A stretch of 64,000 nt of DNA, from contig NZ_JPLZ01000006.1 of NCBI RefSeq assembly GCF_000735135.1, positions 496,001-560,000 of the forward strand, in the 5' to 3' direction. The translations under genes and the position numbers were made by a program. Numbering within the stretch: the stretch's first letter is position 1; each line of letters starts with the position of its first letter. The notes beneath the pieces are model-generated. The model searched no databases. It was not told the origin of the DNA and saw nothing but the letters and a program-made list of their open reading frames with translations. This DNA is from Chryseobacterium sp. FH1 (GTDB lineage: Bacteria > Bacteroidota > Bacteroidia > Flavobacteriales > Weeksellaceae). This document shows positions 8,858 to 17,323 of the stretch, in pieces.

Positions 8858-10051
8858 CTATTCTGTTTTTGGAAATTTTGAAGCCGTGACTTTCGGAATA
8901 ACCACAAGGTAATCATATCCATTTATTATTCTTATTAATTTGACATCTTTAATGATTAATTTTTTATTTTCCAAAGCGGTTCTGAGGGGATGCATATCAA
9001 AACAAAACCATTCATCAGAAGTAATGCGGTCAAAAAAAGGCTTTAATGTTTTGAAACTTCCACTATTCTCATCCACCATTTGTTCAGGGAAGCCTTGGAA
9101 TGGTGAAGCCTGCGTACCAGATTTTCCTATGATCATTATGTGTAAGGATTTTTGAAATCTGCTATCGGCAACATTATTAACTAAGTTTCCAATGTCATAT
9201 ATTTTCATTAGGCTTTCACCCTTTGCAAGATGGTTTGCTCCGAATTTGAATAGATTTTTCTTATCCTTCCATTCTGGATAGACCTTCATCAAATTACTTT
9301 TCATTAATTGAATTCGTAGATGGTGACTGTCTTCACCCTTATATATTCTTGCTGATAATTGAAGTGCTTCGACTTTCTCCTTTTCCTCCTGGCTTAAATT
9401 TAATAGTAGAAGTTTTTCTATTTCATTTTCAAACTCTACAGTTTTCATGAAAAACGGTTTGTTCTGGTCTTTTAAAAATTCAGCAAAATATGATTTTGAT
9501 TTGGTCTCAATATTCTCAAAAATTTTCCTTGCTTTAGCGTTTTTTGTCTTTAGTTTCAGTTCATTGCAGACCAGCCTATCAGCTACTAATAATATCTGGT
9601 CAGTTCCATGAATAGAAGTTTTTGAACTCACCAACTTTTTTAATAATTCAAATTCGGGATCAAAGGCATAAAAAGAAAATACATTTCCAAAATCAGTCAC
9701 ATAATTTCTCAATTTTTTGTCAGGTAAATTTCTGATTTTGGATTCAATAATTTTTGCGGTATAGGGGTCTACTTCACAAAAGAAATTATCAAACTTAACC
9801 TTGTTTGTAAGAGCTGAAAAGAAGAAAGGAATTTCGTTTGTAAAATGATCTTCGCCAATCAGTATATAATCTGACTTCTGTACTTTAGACACTATGGTAT
9901 CCCAACCTTTTCCTTCGAATGAGTGGTTTTTTACGGAAAACGTCATCATGTTCTGCCTTGCAATTTTTGTTATCAGTGAATCTTGGGAAAATACTATTGA
10001 ATTAAATAAGGTAAAGAATACTATTAAAGATTTTAATCGACTTACTTTCAT
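8858..10051 (-). CDS. Exported EreA/ChaN-like hydrolase family protein
   Basis: A 397-residue protein with a signal peptide (MKVSRLKSLIVFFTLFNSIVFSQ). It has the spaced catalytic-type motifs of the erythromycin esterase/ChaN superfamily: LIGEDHFTNEIPFF (about residues 57-70), FFCEVDPY (about 87-94), and a late histidine in FKFGANHLAKG (about 269-279). These correspond to the GExxH, Glu and His elements of EreA-type enzymes, but overall similarity to true Ere enzymes looks low. Substrate unknown. A shared-regulon promoter lies about 210 nt upstream (10264-10310) and faces it. Confidence 0.65.
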   Translation of the reverse strand: MKVSRLKSLIVFFTLFNSIVFSQDSLITKIARQNMMTFSVKNHSFEGKGWDTIVSKVQKSDYILIGEDHFTNEIPFFFSALTNKVKFDNFFCEVDPYTAKIIESKIRNLPDKKLRNYVTDFGNVFSFYAFDPEFELLKKLVSSKTSIHGTDQILLVADRLVCNELKLKTKNAKARKIFENIETKSKSYFAEFLKDQNKPFFMKTVEFENEIEKLLLLNLSQEEKEKVEALQLSARIYKGEDSHHLRIQLMKSNLMKVYPEWKDKKNLFKFGANHLAKGESLMKIYDIGNLVNNVADSRFQKSLHIMIIGKSGTQASPFQGFPEQMVDENSGSFKTLKPFFDRITSDEWFCFDMHPLRTALENKKLIIKDVKLIRIINGYDYLVVIPKVTASKFPKTE

Positions 10052-10263
10052 ATGTTTTATAGGTTACATCTTATTCATAATGCTAAATTTGGACGATTTT
10101 TAGTAATTAATTCTTCTGCATTTTACTTTAGAAGAAGTATCACTACCGTAAAAATTAAAAAGTTCATGGTAAGAAAGTTGTTAAGCTGAGCTGAAAAGTC
10201 TGAAGTTACAAAGATTAAAGCTATAGCAATATTTATAATTCTTTTAGTTTGGATTTTGGATGA

Positions 10264-10310
10264 CAAACATAGATAGCTGTAAGTACTTAAAATTGTATAA
10301 ATGGAAAGTC
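10264..10310 (-). promoter_or_regulatory. Shared-regulon promoter, copy 4
   Basis: The minus strand carries GACTTTCC, then ATTTATACAATTTT, 17 nt, and TATGTTTG, an exact TAnnTTTG -7 box. It faces the EreA/ChaN-like gene. It is nearly the same sequence as the copy at 19522-19568, including much of the spacer. Confidence 0.75.
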
Positions 10311-10745
10311 AAAAAGAGATATTTTATAAGTTTTTTTAATTATTTCAGACAAGACACATTATATTGATGCGCCTTTAAAATCTGTAATGAAATCAATTTA
10401 TGCATATCAAAATGTTTTTTTTGTTTTCGTTTAAGAACAAGTCGATATTAATGCTCGGCTTTTTAATAACTCAAAAACAATTTAAATCAAATAATCATCT
10501 TTGGCGAGATGTAGAAATTAATTAGGTTTAGTACTATAAATACTATCCAATAAAACAAATATGCAAAAAACTGGAAATTACAGTATTATTGATCATCAGG
10601 CTTTAGATTAAATTGATCATTTAATTCTAAACCAATTGATCAAGGTAAGTAACCGTTAACATTTAGAAGAACGATGTATAATTCAAACTGAATTCTTTGA
10701 TCACATAAAACAGAATCTGATGGTTCATATTTCAAATATCATACT

Positions 10746-10792
10746 AACTTTCCATTTTTACAATTTTTTGCGCGTACGATTTCTTTTCTTTG
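10746..10792 (+). promoter_or_regulatory. Shared-regulon promoter, copy 5, in front of a dead gene
   Basis: The plus strand carries AACTTTCC, then ATTTTTACAATTTT, 17 nt, and TTTCTTTG. The ATG of the remnant at 10809 is 16 nt after the box, a spacing similar to copy 7 (19 nt). The intact lipoprotein gene at 11047 could now be read from it. Confidence 0.65.
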
Positions 10793-10808
10793 TTTCTCAA
10801 TCAAAGAG

Positions 10809-10953
10809 ATGAGAAACCGATTTTAGCAACACTATATTTTTAATCGTCATCAGTATAGTTTTTGTCCAAACAAAAAAATCAGATCCCTCAGTATTGATCT
10901 TACCGACATTAGGATGGAAAGGTGATTACGAACTGATTGAGAAGTGGATTTAA
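10809..10953 (+). pseudogene. Remnant of a small exported protein gene
   Basis: The ATG at 10809 reads MRNRF and then hits a stop. A shift of one base continues as LATLYFLIVISIVFVQ (signal-peptide-like) and then through KKSDPSVLILPTLGWKGDYELIEKWI to a stop at 10953. The hydrophobic start after a regulon promoter and the broken frame suggest a truncated, frameshifted gene. The family is not recognised. Confidence 0.4.
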
Positions 10954-11046
10954 ACTATTTTTTTTGCTAAAGACCAATTTCATTTTTTTAAATCACTGTT
11001 ATAGGCAAAATTATATAAAGATATTACTACAAAAACAAATTTTAAA

Positions 11047-11529
11047 ATGACATATAAAACATTATTTGTAACAATAGCAGTTACAGGCATATTATTAACA
11101 GCTACCTCATGCTCATTTTTTGAAGGAGGGAAAAACCGTGAAAAAGGAACACCAGTGGAATCATCAAAGGCAACAGTAAAAAAAATTGTGGATGACATTG
11201 AAGCGAACGAAGGTAAGCGTTTTTCTATTACAGGGTATTTGAGTTATTCCGCAGGATTTACGGTTTATACTAACAGACCTCAAACAGTAACTGTAAATAC
11301 AGCACCGAACGGTGGAGGAGAGACGATTACACCAGTAGAAATGAAGTGGGCAGAAAACGGGCATAACAGTATTTTTCTTCCTGAAGATGCAGGAAGAGAA
11401 TCTGATAAAACGATATTTTATGATAATGAAGGCACACCATTGACGACGAATGACAAGGTTGAAGTATCATTTGAGGTTGGGAAATCATCAATTTATCCCG
11501 TTGAAATACGGATAGACAAAGTGAAATAA
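11047..11529 (+). CDS. Hypothetical lipoprotein
   Basis: A 160-residue protein. Residues 1-22 are a lipoprotein signal with lipobox TATSC. The mature protein has a conserved-looking core: VKKIVDDIEANEGKRFSITGYL, then TVYTNRPQTVTVN and a C-terminal VEVSFEVGKSSIYPVEIRIDKV. The strand pattern suggests a small beta-barrel, possibly OB-fold-like, but I cannot assign a function. The start ATG follows a short AT-rich leader. Confidence 0.7.
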   Translation: MTYKTLFVTIAVTGILLTATSCSFFEGGKNREKGTPVESSKATVKKIVDDIEANEGKRFSITGYLSYSAGFTVYTNRPQTVTVNTAPNGGGETITPVEMKWAENGHNSIFLPEDAGRESDKTIFYDNEGTPLTTNDKVEVSFEVGKSSIYPVEIRIDKVK

Positions 11530-11639
11530 TTGGTCAGAACACTAACGAGATTTCAGATTTTATCAGGTTAGTAAAGCTGGATCAAATTAAAAAATTATGG
11601 TTGCAAAACCTCGTTTAAGAAATCATTAAAATTATTTAC

Positions 11640-11843
11640 ATGCAGGTCAATTATTTAATACTCTTTTTTACGGGTCTATTCTTACTCGGAACTTTCATTA
11701 ATTACAGGTATACTCAAAAGAAAGGAATGGTGTTTAGGTATAAGCCTATTTTTTTATTTATTGTGGTTGTTTTATTTTTAGTTGCCCTATATGGAGTTAT
11801 CTTTGGCAAGCCATACAATGAAATTTTACCATTTATACGGTAA
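11640..11843 (+). CDS. Small two-helix membrane protein
   Basis: A 67-residue protein with two hydrophobic segments (about 5-22 and 37-56) separated by a positive loop (YRYTQKKGMVFRYK). This is consistent with a hairpin in the inner membrane, both loops following the positive-inside rule. It is 110 nt downstream of the lipoprotein on the same strand. No family recognised. Confidence 0.55.
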   Translation: MQVNYLILFFTGLFLLGTFINYRYTQKKGMVFRYKPIFLFIVVVLFLVALYGVIFGKPYNEILPFIR

Positions 11844-11980
11844 ACACACAGTGCATTATAAAATATTATAGATTGAATGGAAGGTCATTCTGAATTTTTT
11901 CCTTTTATTTTGGTATTCAAACCGCTCTACGTGTAACAAAATTCGAAAAGCTGAACTAGAATAATCTCATATAGCTATAA

Positions 11981-12192
11981 TTAGAAAAAATCTTTGTTGA
12001 TCTTAATGCATCCTATATTTGATGTGTTTAATTCATCCCCATATTCATAATAATTTTCGGCAATTTCAATCCAATTTTTTTTTATAGCATCTTCCTCAAT
12101 TTGTTCTACTTTTTTTGTTCATTCATATCTACAAAAAATAGTAGAACTATTCTTGTCATTTCTCTTTTTAAATTTGGGTCTTCGATCGCTTT
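11981..12192 (-). pseudogene. C-terminal remnant of a hypothetical gene, frameshifted
   Basis: Directly after the S41 peptidase stop, the minus strand reads KAIEDPNLKREMTRIVLLFFVDMNEQKK to a stop. After a one-base shift in a run of seven A residues it continues as VEQIEEDAIKKNWIEIAENY and further to a stop at 11981. Charged, helical, protein-like sequence in two adjoining frames with no proper start indicates a decayed gene. It may be the remains of another cassette at the end of the array. Confidence 0.45.
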
Positions 12193-13692
12193 TTACTTTT
12201 CAATTTTGTTGAGAATAAATTTCAATTGAGTGTCAATTCCATTGTAGATGTCTTTTTGATTTGATTTGACCTCGTAATCAGGTTTTATGCCTTTGTCGGG
12301 TCTAGGTTTTACATAAGTTTGCCAAATAAGGGGAATATCTATTTCTAATTTAGAATAAGGTAAATTTAAAAAGAAAAACTGCCCTCCGTTTATACCCTTC
12401 TTAGTTCCACCAGTAGTCTCACCAATTAATTTACCGGTATGAGTTTGCTGAAAGATGTCAGACATTATAAAAGTACTTGAACTATTACTAGAATTGATCA
12501 ATAAAAAAATTTCACCATCAAACACATTTGCCTTAGGATAAGTGAGGATACAGTCAGATTGAGAAGCATCAATTTTTTCGTAATAGTCGTCAGATGTTTT
12601 TATATAATCACTAGCATTTTTTGGTTTTTTAAATTCTTTATCCCAAGTTTTTAAATATGGCAATAATGAATCTGATACGGAGAGAAACTTGTAAAGTCTT
12701 CTCATTGGATTTTCACAACCAAAAGGTTTATTTATTAGATAAGACAGAACTTCTGTTCTTGCATCGTCATCACCTCCTTCGTTTCCACGAATATCAACAA
12801 TCAAATTTTTTGCAGATGAATTGTGGAGATTTATGAAAATGCTGTCAAGATATTTTTTGTAGTCATCCTTCCATTTCCAAATTGCAAAATCGCCCAATCT
12901 TAAATATGCGGTTTCTTCATTAATAAATTTGAATTCCCAATTTTTTTCATTCATAGGAATTGCTCCAAAATTCGAAAGATAAATATCTTGCCTTTCGTTT
13001 TTTGATAATGATTTTAGGGTCGTTTTGATATTTTTATGTTCGAAGGTTTTTATCACAAAGTCATATTTTTTGGTATTAAAATTTTTTGGAAAATAAAGAG
13101 GGAAATAAATGTCAAAAAGAGAATAGTTTGTTGTGATAATATTGGTAGGAACTATATTGAGATTGTCAATTTTTTTGTTCACTCCATTATTACCATCCGT
13201 CCGGCTAACATTTAATAATGTGTGAATGATTTTTTCTACTTTAATTCCATTAATACTAAGGATTTCATCACCTGCTTTAAAGGTTTTATTTTCAGATAAG
13301 TTATGTGTAATAATAAATTTATTGTCAATTACCTCATAAAGAAAAGGAATAAAGGACTTAGAAAAGTAATTATTAACTGTTTCTTCTGTCTGGTTATATG
13401 GATTTAAATAAGTGTGCCCGCATTTAATAAATGTTGTTAATTCAGAAAGCAAAATAAAATATTGCTCTTTGTTTATATCCTTTGAAATTTTTTGTTTTAA
13501 TTTTTTAAAATAATTTTCAATTTCAGTAGGTGAATTATATCTGTATGTTCCTGGATGTAAATTAACAAATGTCGATCTGATAATTTCTACTTCCTTTAGT
13601 CGCTCTTCTTTTGTGAGATTCGATGTCGTATTTTGACTGTTGATGGTTGAATAGGAAATCAGAAAAAATAAAATAATTATCTGTTTTATCAT
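12193..13692 (-). CDS. S41-family exported peptidase
   Basis: A 499-residue protein with signal peptide MIKQIIILFFLISYSTINSQ. A PDZ-like region lies at about 135-180 (FKAGDEILSINGIKVEKI). The protease fold follows, with the strand NLIVDIRGNEGGDDDARTEVL (shown in part), the serine region INSSNSSSTFIMSDIF and GETTGGTKKGINGG, which gives a possible catalytic lysine. It is the last intact unit of a same-strand series of genes separated by attC-like palindromes. Unlike the other three, no palindrome follows its stop. Role inferred as periplasmic peptidase. Confidence 0.85.
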   Translation of the reverse strand: MIKQIIILFFLISYSTINSQNTTSNLTKEERLKEVEIIRSTFVNLHPGTYRYNSPTEIENYFKKLKQKISKDINKEQYFILLSELTTFIKCGHTYLNPYNQTEETVNNYFSKSFIPFLYEVIDNKFIITHNLSENKTFKAGDEILSINGIKVEKIIHTLLNVSRTDGNNGVNKKIDNLNIVPTNIITTNYSLFDIYFPLYFPKNFNTKKYDFVIKTFEHKNIKTTLKSLSKNERQDIYLSNFGAIPMNEKNWEFKFINEETAYLRLGDFAIWKWKDDYKKYLDSIFINLHNSSAKNLIVDIRGNEGGDDDARTEVLSYLINKPFGCENPMRRLYKFLSVSDSLLPYLKTWDKEFKKPKNASDYIKTSDDYYEKIDASQSDCILTYPKANVFDGEIFLLINSSNSSSTFIMSDIFQQTHTGKLIGETTGGTKKGINGGQFFFLNLPYSKLEIDIPLIWQTYVKPRPDKGIKPDYEVKSNQKDIYNGIDTQLKFILNKIEK

Positions 13693-13741
13693 AAGACATG
13701 TAATTTATAAGTTATAAAAATTTCATTTTTTTTAAAATTGA

Positions 13742-13876
13742 CTTTCAACGTTTTTGGTGCTTTGCTTTCGGCGAGAAACCGAAGCACAAAACTGATATTA
13801 TTACTAAAGTTCAATTGAAAAACTACTGTTGAATTTTGCACTTCAGCCCGCCTGACGCAAAACCTCTGTTGTAGGC
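13742..13876 (-). repeat. attC-like imperfect palindrome A
   Basis: On the minus strand it runs from GCCTACAACAGAGG, GTTTTGCGTCAGGCGGGC through a variable centre to GTTGAAAG. It shares the pattern AAC, (A/T)GG, TTTTGC, GGCGGGC with copies B and C, and its central stretch (AATAATATCAG, GTGCTTCG) closely matches copy B. Length 135 bp. It sits between the alpha/beta hydrolase stop and the S41 peptidase start. Confidence 0.65.
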
Positions 13877-13882
13877 AGTGCT

Positions 13883-14782
13883 TCATTTTGATGATTTAGT
13901 CTTTTTTAAGTTCAAAGTTTTCTGTTTTATCCATTGAATCGAAATGTCAAAAGGTGTTGTGTCATTGTCGAATACAGTATTATGTCCTAATGCTGAAAAT
14001 AAAGTGTATTCAAAAGGTTTGCCTTTAACTTTAAATTTATTTAGTTGTTCAATACACAATTTTACAGGAATTTGTATGTCCTTTTCACCAAAAAGCCAAA
14101 GTCCGGGAATCGAAAGAGTACTCAAATAATTTTTGGGGTCAGTTGCTTCGAATTGATACTTATCTGGGTCATTTTTAGTATGTTCAATAGCATCAGCATC
14201 TGTATGATTCTCCCAAAAATTATTATTCCCGTTCGTGTAAAATTGAAATCGAAGTTGTTCTAAAGTTGTTATCGTAGGACAACTAAATAAAACCATAAAT
14301 TCTATTTGTGGATTTTTGTTTGCAGTAATTGGAATTATCCACCCTGCCTGACTGACCCCAATTAAACCAATAGGTATTTTTTTGTTCTTTAAGTAGGTTT
14401 GCAATGTTTTTACTGCCTCATTTGCGTCGTTAGATAATAGATTAAGATTAGTACTGTCAATATTATTTGTACCAACAGATGGTCCAACGTATACACCGCC
14501 AGATTCTCCAACTCCACGTTTGTCATATGTTAAAACAGCAATGCCTTCTTTTGCAAGACGTTTTGCTAAAGCCATTTCTCTTTTTACAGGGTCGGAGCCG
14601 TGAACAAAGACAACTGCTGCAAATGGATTTTCAGGTTTTATAATTGAACCAGCAAGAGTAACGCCCTGACTTTCAAACTTTACATCTTGAATGGTAAATT
14701 CAGTCGATTGAGAAAATACAGTTACGGGTAAGGTTATTAATAACAACCAAAGTAATAATTTAGAAAAAAGATTATTGTTCAT
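13883..14782 (-). CDS. Exported alpha/beta hydrolase
   Basis: A 299-residue protein with signal peptide (LLLWLLLITLPVTVFSQ region, 1-25). The alpha/beta hydrolase motifs are complete: oxyanion-hole segment VVFVHGSDP, YDKRGVGESGG, nucleophile elbow GVSQAG (Ser about 144), acid in WLFGEKDIQIPV and histidine in LGHNTVF near the C-terminus. Likely an esterase or dienelactone-hydrolase-type enzyme in the periplasm. Substrate unknown. The gene is a single-gene unit bounded by TTGTAGGCA on one side and its exact complement on the other, so it looks like a mobile cassette. Confidence 0.85.
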   Translation of the reverse strand: MNNNLFSKLLLWLLLITLPVTVFSQSTEFTIQDVKFESQGVTLAGSIIKPENPFAAVVFVHGSDPVKREMALAKRLAKEGIAVLTYDKRGVGESGGVYVGPSVGTNNIDSTNLNLLSNDANEAVKTLQTYLKNKKIPIGLIGVSQAGWIIPITANKNPQIEFMVLFSCPTITTLEQLRFQFYTNGNNNFWENHTDADAIEHTKNDPDKYQFEATDPKNYLSTLSIPGLWLFGEKDIQIPVKLCIEQLNKFKVKGKPFEYTLFSALGHNTVFDNDTTPFDISIQWIKQKTLNLKKTKSSK

Positions 14783-14826
14783 TTTAATGTATTAAGGAGG
14801 TTTTTTTGAGTGGTCGTTTTAGCATT

Positions 14827-14965
14827 GCCTACAAGTTTTGTGGGTTTTGCGATGGTTGGGCAATCGAAGCACAACAGCTGATATTATTACAAAAGTTTAA
14901 TTGAGAAACTATTGTTGGATTTTGCATTTCAGCTCGCCCGATGCAAAACCAATGTCAGTTACAAC
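14827..14965 (-). repeat. attC-like imperfect palindrome B
   Basis: A 139-bp element. On the minus strand it starts GTTGTAACTGACATTGG, then GTTTTGCATCGGGCGAGC, and ends CGCAAAACCCACAAAAC, TTGTAGGC. The two arms pair imperfectly. The centre matches copy A over several blocks. It lies between the acetyltransferase stop and the alpha/beta hydrolase start. Confidence 0.65.
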
Positions 14966-14977
14966 TTTAGTATGTTT

Positions 14978-15511
14978 TTAATTGTTAGGGTTAACTAAAT
15001 TCCAATATATCAGATCGTCTTCTGTTTTTATTTGCCTAAAATTAAATTTATTCAAAAGATTTATGGAACTAACATTTTCGGTCAAACAATTTGCTGTGAT
15101 TTCTTTTATTATTTCATTTGTGAAAGCCCATTTTATTATTTTATTTACTGCTTCTTCTGCGTAACCTTTACGCCTTTCTTCTTTGATTATACCGTACCCC
15201 AAATCAATATTTTCTTCTTCATTATTAAACCCTTTAAATCCCAAATCTCCAATAACTTCTGATGTATCTTTTTTAATAATCATCCAAGATTCATAGCCTG
15301 TTGGACACTCCACTTTTTTTAAATTATTGATTATTCTTGGTAATGTGTCCAAAACATCTGCATCTGGCCAATTTTTACCTTTTTTTAAGTTCAAAATTTC
15401 TAAGTCCCTATAATCGCTGTTCAAAATATTCCTACAAAGGTCTATTGTATATGGAATTAGTATTAATCTTTCAGTTACAAGTCTATCAATTTTTAGTTTA
15501 TTAGCTTTCAT
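14978..15511 (-). CDS. GNAT-family N-acetyltransferase (RimJ/RimL type)
   Basis: A 177-residue protein of the RimJ/RimL-like acetyltransferase family. It starts TERLILIPYTIDLC (about residues 13-26). The acetyl-CoA binding core is GIIKEERRKGYAEEAVNKII, containing the R/Q-x-x-G-x-A pattern, and the C-terminal NCLTENVSSINLLNKFNF is the usual GNAT motif B. No signal peptide, so cytoplasmic. It may modify a small molecule or an N-terminus. It is a single-gene unit between palindromes B and C. Enzymes of this class are frequent integron cassette cargo. Confidence 0.85.
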   Translation of the reverse strand: MKANKLKIDRLVTERLILIPYTIDLCRNILNSDYRDLEILNLKKGKNWPDADVLDTLPRIINNLKKVECPTGYESWMIIKKDTSEVIGDLGFKGFNNEEENIDLGYGIIKEERRKGYAEEAVNKIIKWAFTNEIIKEITANCLTENVSSINLLNKFNFRQIKTEDDLIYWNLVNPNN

Positions 15512-15561
15512 TTTTTTATCAATTTCATTATTTTGTATTTAGGTTAGATGGCTCCGGAAAA

Positions 15562-15697
15562 TTGCAACCAACAATCGAGGCTTGGCAATGGCGGGCAAAT
15601 CGACCCTGAAATTTTCAACTAAAAACAAATTTCAACCGAATCGCAAAAGTGAATTTTAGACTTTCCGCCCGCTATTGCCAAACCATTGTTTAACTGT
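15562..15697 (-). repeat. attC-like imperfect palindrome C
   Basis: A 136-bp element with the clearest arms. GGTTTGGCAATAGCGGGC near one end pairs with GCCCGCCATTGCCAAGCC near the other at 16 of 18 positions. The outer ends read ACAGTTAAAC and GTTGGTTGCAA. It lies between the S41 peptidase stop at 15701 and the acetyltransferase start at 15511. Confidence 0.65.
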
Positions 15698-15700
15698 AGT

Positions 15701-17095
15701 TTATTTTTGGATTAATTTAAAAACCATCTCAATAGCTTCATCTCCATTTTCTATTTTTCTATTTAATGACCTGATAAACTTATTTTCGTTTTTCGGATAA
15801 TCAATTTCCTTATTTGGAGGAACCCCTATATTCTCAAAACAAATTCCCTCAGGATTTTGATAAACTTGATTGGAAATATTTAATGTCCAGCCGTTGGGTA
15901 ATTTTTTTTCCAGTATGTCTGAAAAAATCCCTTCAGTATTAGATCCCACTCTTGTAATATTCTTAACCGCCATTGAGCCCAGAGCCAATATTTCTGGTGC
16001 GCTGGCCGTCTGATGACTTGTTAAAAGAAAGACAGGTTTGTTATATGTTTTCTCAGCAGGGATTATTGAGAAGTTTTGGACTTCAGTAAAACCATTTAAT
16101 AATTTTGCTTTTTTAGAATATAATTGCGTTTCTTGATCTATAAAATGCCTTAATATTTCTAAAGATACGATATCATAACCGCCCGTATTAAAACGTATAT
16201 CTAGGATAATTGCATGAGTTTCCTGCAGTTCTGTAATGATATTTTTCATTAGGGAATCTATTCTCTTTTTTTCATCTTCAAAATGATTAGGATTTGTAGA
16301 AGACGCTTCTAAATAAGCAAATAAATAATTGTATCCTGACGTAGAATTTGGGATTTTGTACCTATCTGAAAAAAACATCATATTGTTAATCTGAATATAA
16401 CCCACATTATTTTCTGTAATTCCATAATTTAAAAGACCATTACCCTTAATGCTTCTTCCGTATGTTTTTGGGACTTTTACGTAGTGGTTTAAAAGTTTAT
16501 CCTCTAATTTTGAAGTTCTGTTATTTGATCTGTAATGATGACTAGAGTAGCTTTTGCGTGATGGAAGAAGTGTGGTGTGTCCATCATTTAATTGGTGTAT
16601 CGTTTTTTTTAGGATGCGTCGTAATTGTCTTTCGTTCTTGATATCTGTGTCTCCATATTTCTCTCGAATTTCTGACCAGTCGATATTCCTCTCCTTAAAA
16701 AAAGGATAGTTTTCATTCATAGTGTTCCAAAACACATCAAAAACGTAGTTAGCATCCGTTGGCTCTTGTGACATGCCTTCGATATTTGGAAATTCAGCTA
16801 TTCGGTCTAATAGATAATTCATATTACCCTCCTTAAGGGCTAAGACATTTTTGTTTAGCAGTTCAATTTTTCCGAGTTCATCTATTGATGCTTTTTTTAT
16901 CTGTGAATTCAGTGTGCGTGAAATCGCGGTAACGTCAAAGCTATTTACAATCGAATCATTTATTTCTATAATTTTCCCGTAACCTCTCATTCTCCATATT
17001 CCATTAATTGAATCTGTATTTTTTACTTGGGCGTTCACATTATTTATGATTCCTAAAAGTAGGAAGTATAGAATTATTCTGATTTTATTATTCAT
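15701..17095 (-). CDS. S41-family exported peptidase
   Basis: A 464-residue protein with signal peptide (MNNKIRIILYFLLLGIINNVNAQ). The N-terminal region (25-130) resembles the domain of proteins annotated as S41 peptidases with a lipocalin-like start (GIWRMRGYGKIIEI). The protease fold follows: FWNTMNENYPFF, LNDGHTTLL, the strand AIILDIRFNTGGYD, and the nucleophile segment TSHQTASAPEILALGSM with the expected Ser. The downstream GSNTEGIFSDIL lacks the usual lysine. It is the first unit of the cassette-like series. I found no palindrome upstream of its start. Confidence 0.85.
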   Translation of the reverse strand: MNNKIRIILYFLLLGIINNVNAQVKNTDSINGIWRMRGYGKIIEINDSIVNSFDVTAISRTLNSQIKKASIDELGKIELLNKNVLALKEGNMNYLLDRIAEFPNIEGMSQEPTDANYVFDVFWNTMNENYPFFKERNIDWSEIREKYGDTDIKNERQLRRILKKTIHQLNDGHTTLLPSRKSYSSHHYRSNNRTSKLEDKLLNHYVKVPKTYGRSIKGNGLLNYGITENNVGYIQINNMMFFSDRYKIPNSTSGYNYLFAYLEASSTNPNHFEDEKKRIDSLMKNIITELQETHAIILDIRFNTGGYDIVSLEILRHFIDQETQLYSKKAKLLNGFTEVQNFSIIPAEKTYNKPVFLLTSHQTASAPEILALGSMAVKNITRVGSNTEGIFSDILEKKLPNGWTLNISNQVYQNPEGICFENIGVPPNKEIDYPKNENKFIRSLNRKIENGDEAIEMVFKLIQK

Positions 17096-17323
17096 TTTTT
17101 TCTTTTCGCGTTTTTTTTATAATTAAAGTAACTAATTAATAACCAATACACTGTAACACATATAGTCAGAAATTAGTTTACTATACTTAGCACTTCTACT
17201 AACTTATGAAAATTTCATTATCAAATTGTAAATTGCTATAAATCGACTAGCAGTACTAAAAGTAATACATATTATCCCAATTAAAATGATGCGAAAGGGT
17301 CTTAAAGTCCGGCGCAAATAAAG

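Larger units (their letters stand above)
10052..11046. other. Intergenic region with two opposed shared promoters and a gene remnant
   Basis: There is no intact gene here. It contains a minus-facing regulon promoter (10264-10310), a plus-facing one (10746-10792), and a decayed exported-protein gene directly after the latter (10809-10953). The remaining sequence is AT-rich with no recognisable coding signal. Confidence 0.6.

Noticed and set aside
13689..13886. 65-codon minus frame across palindrome A
   Set aside because: It only reads through the attC-like element and has no conserved protein features.
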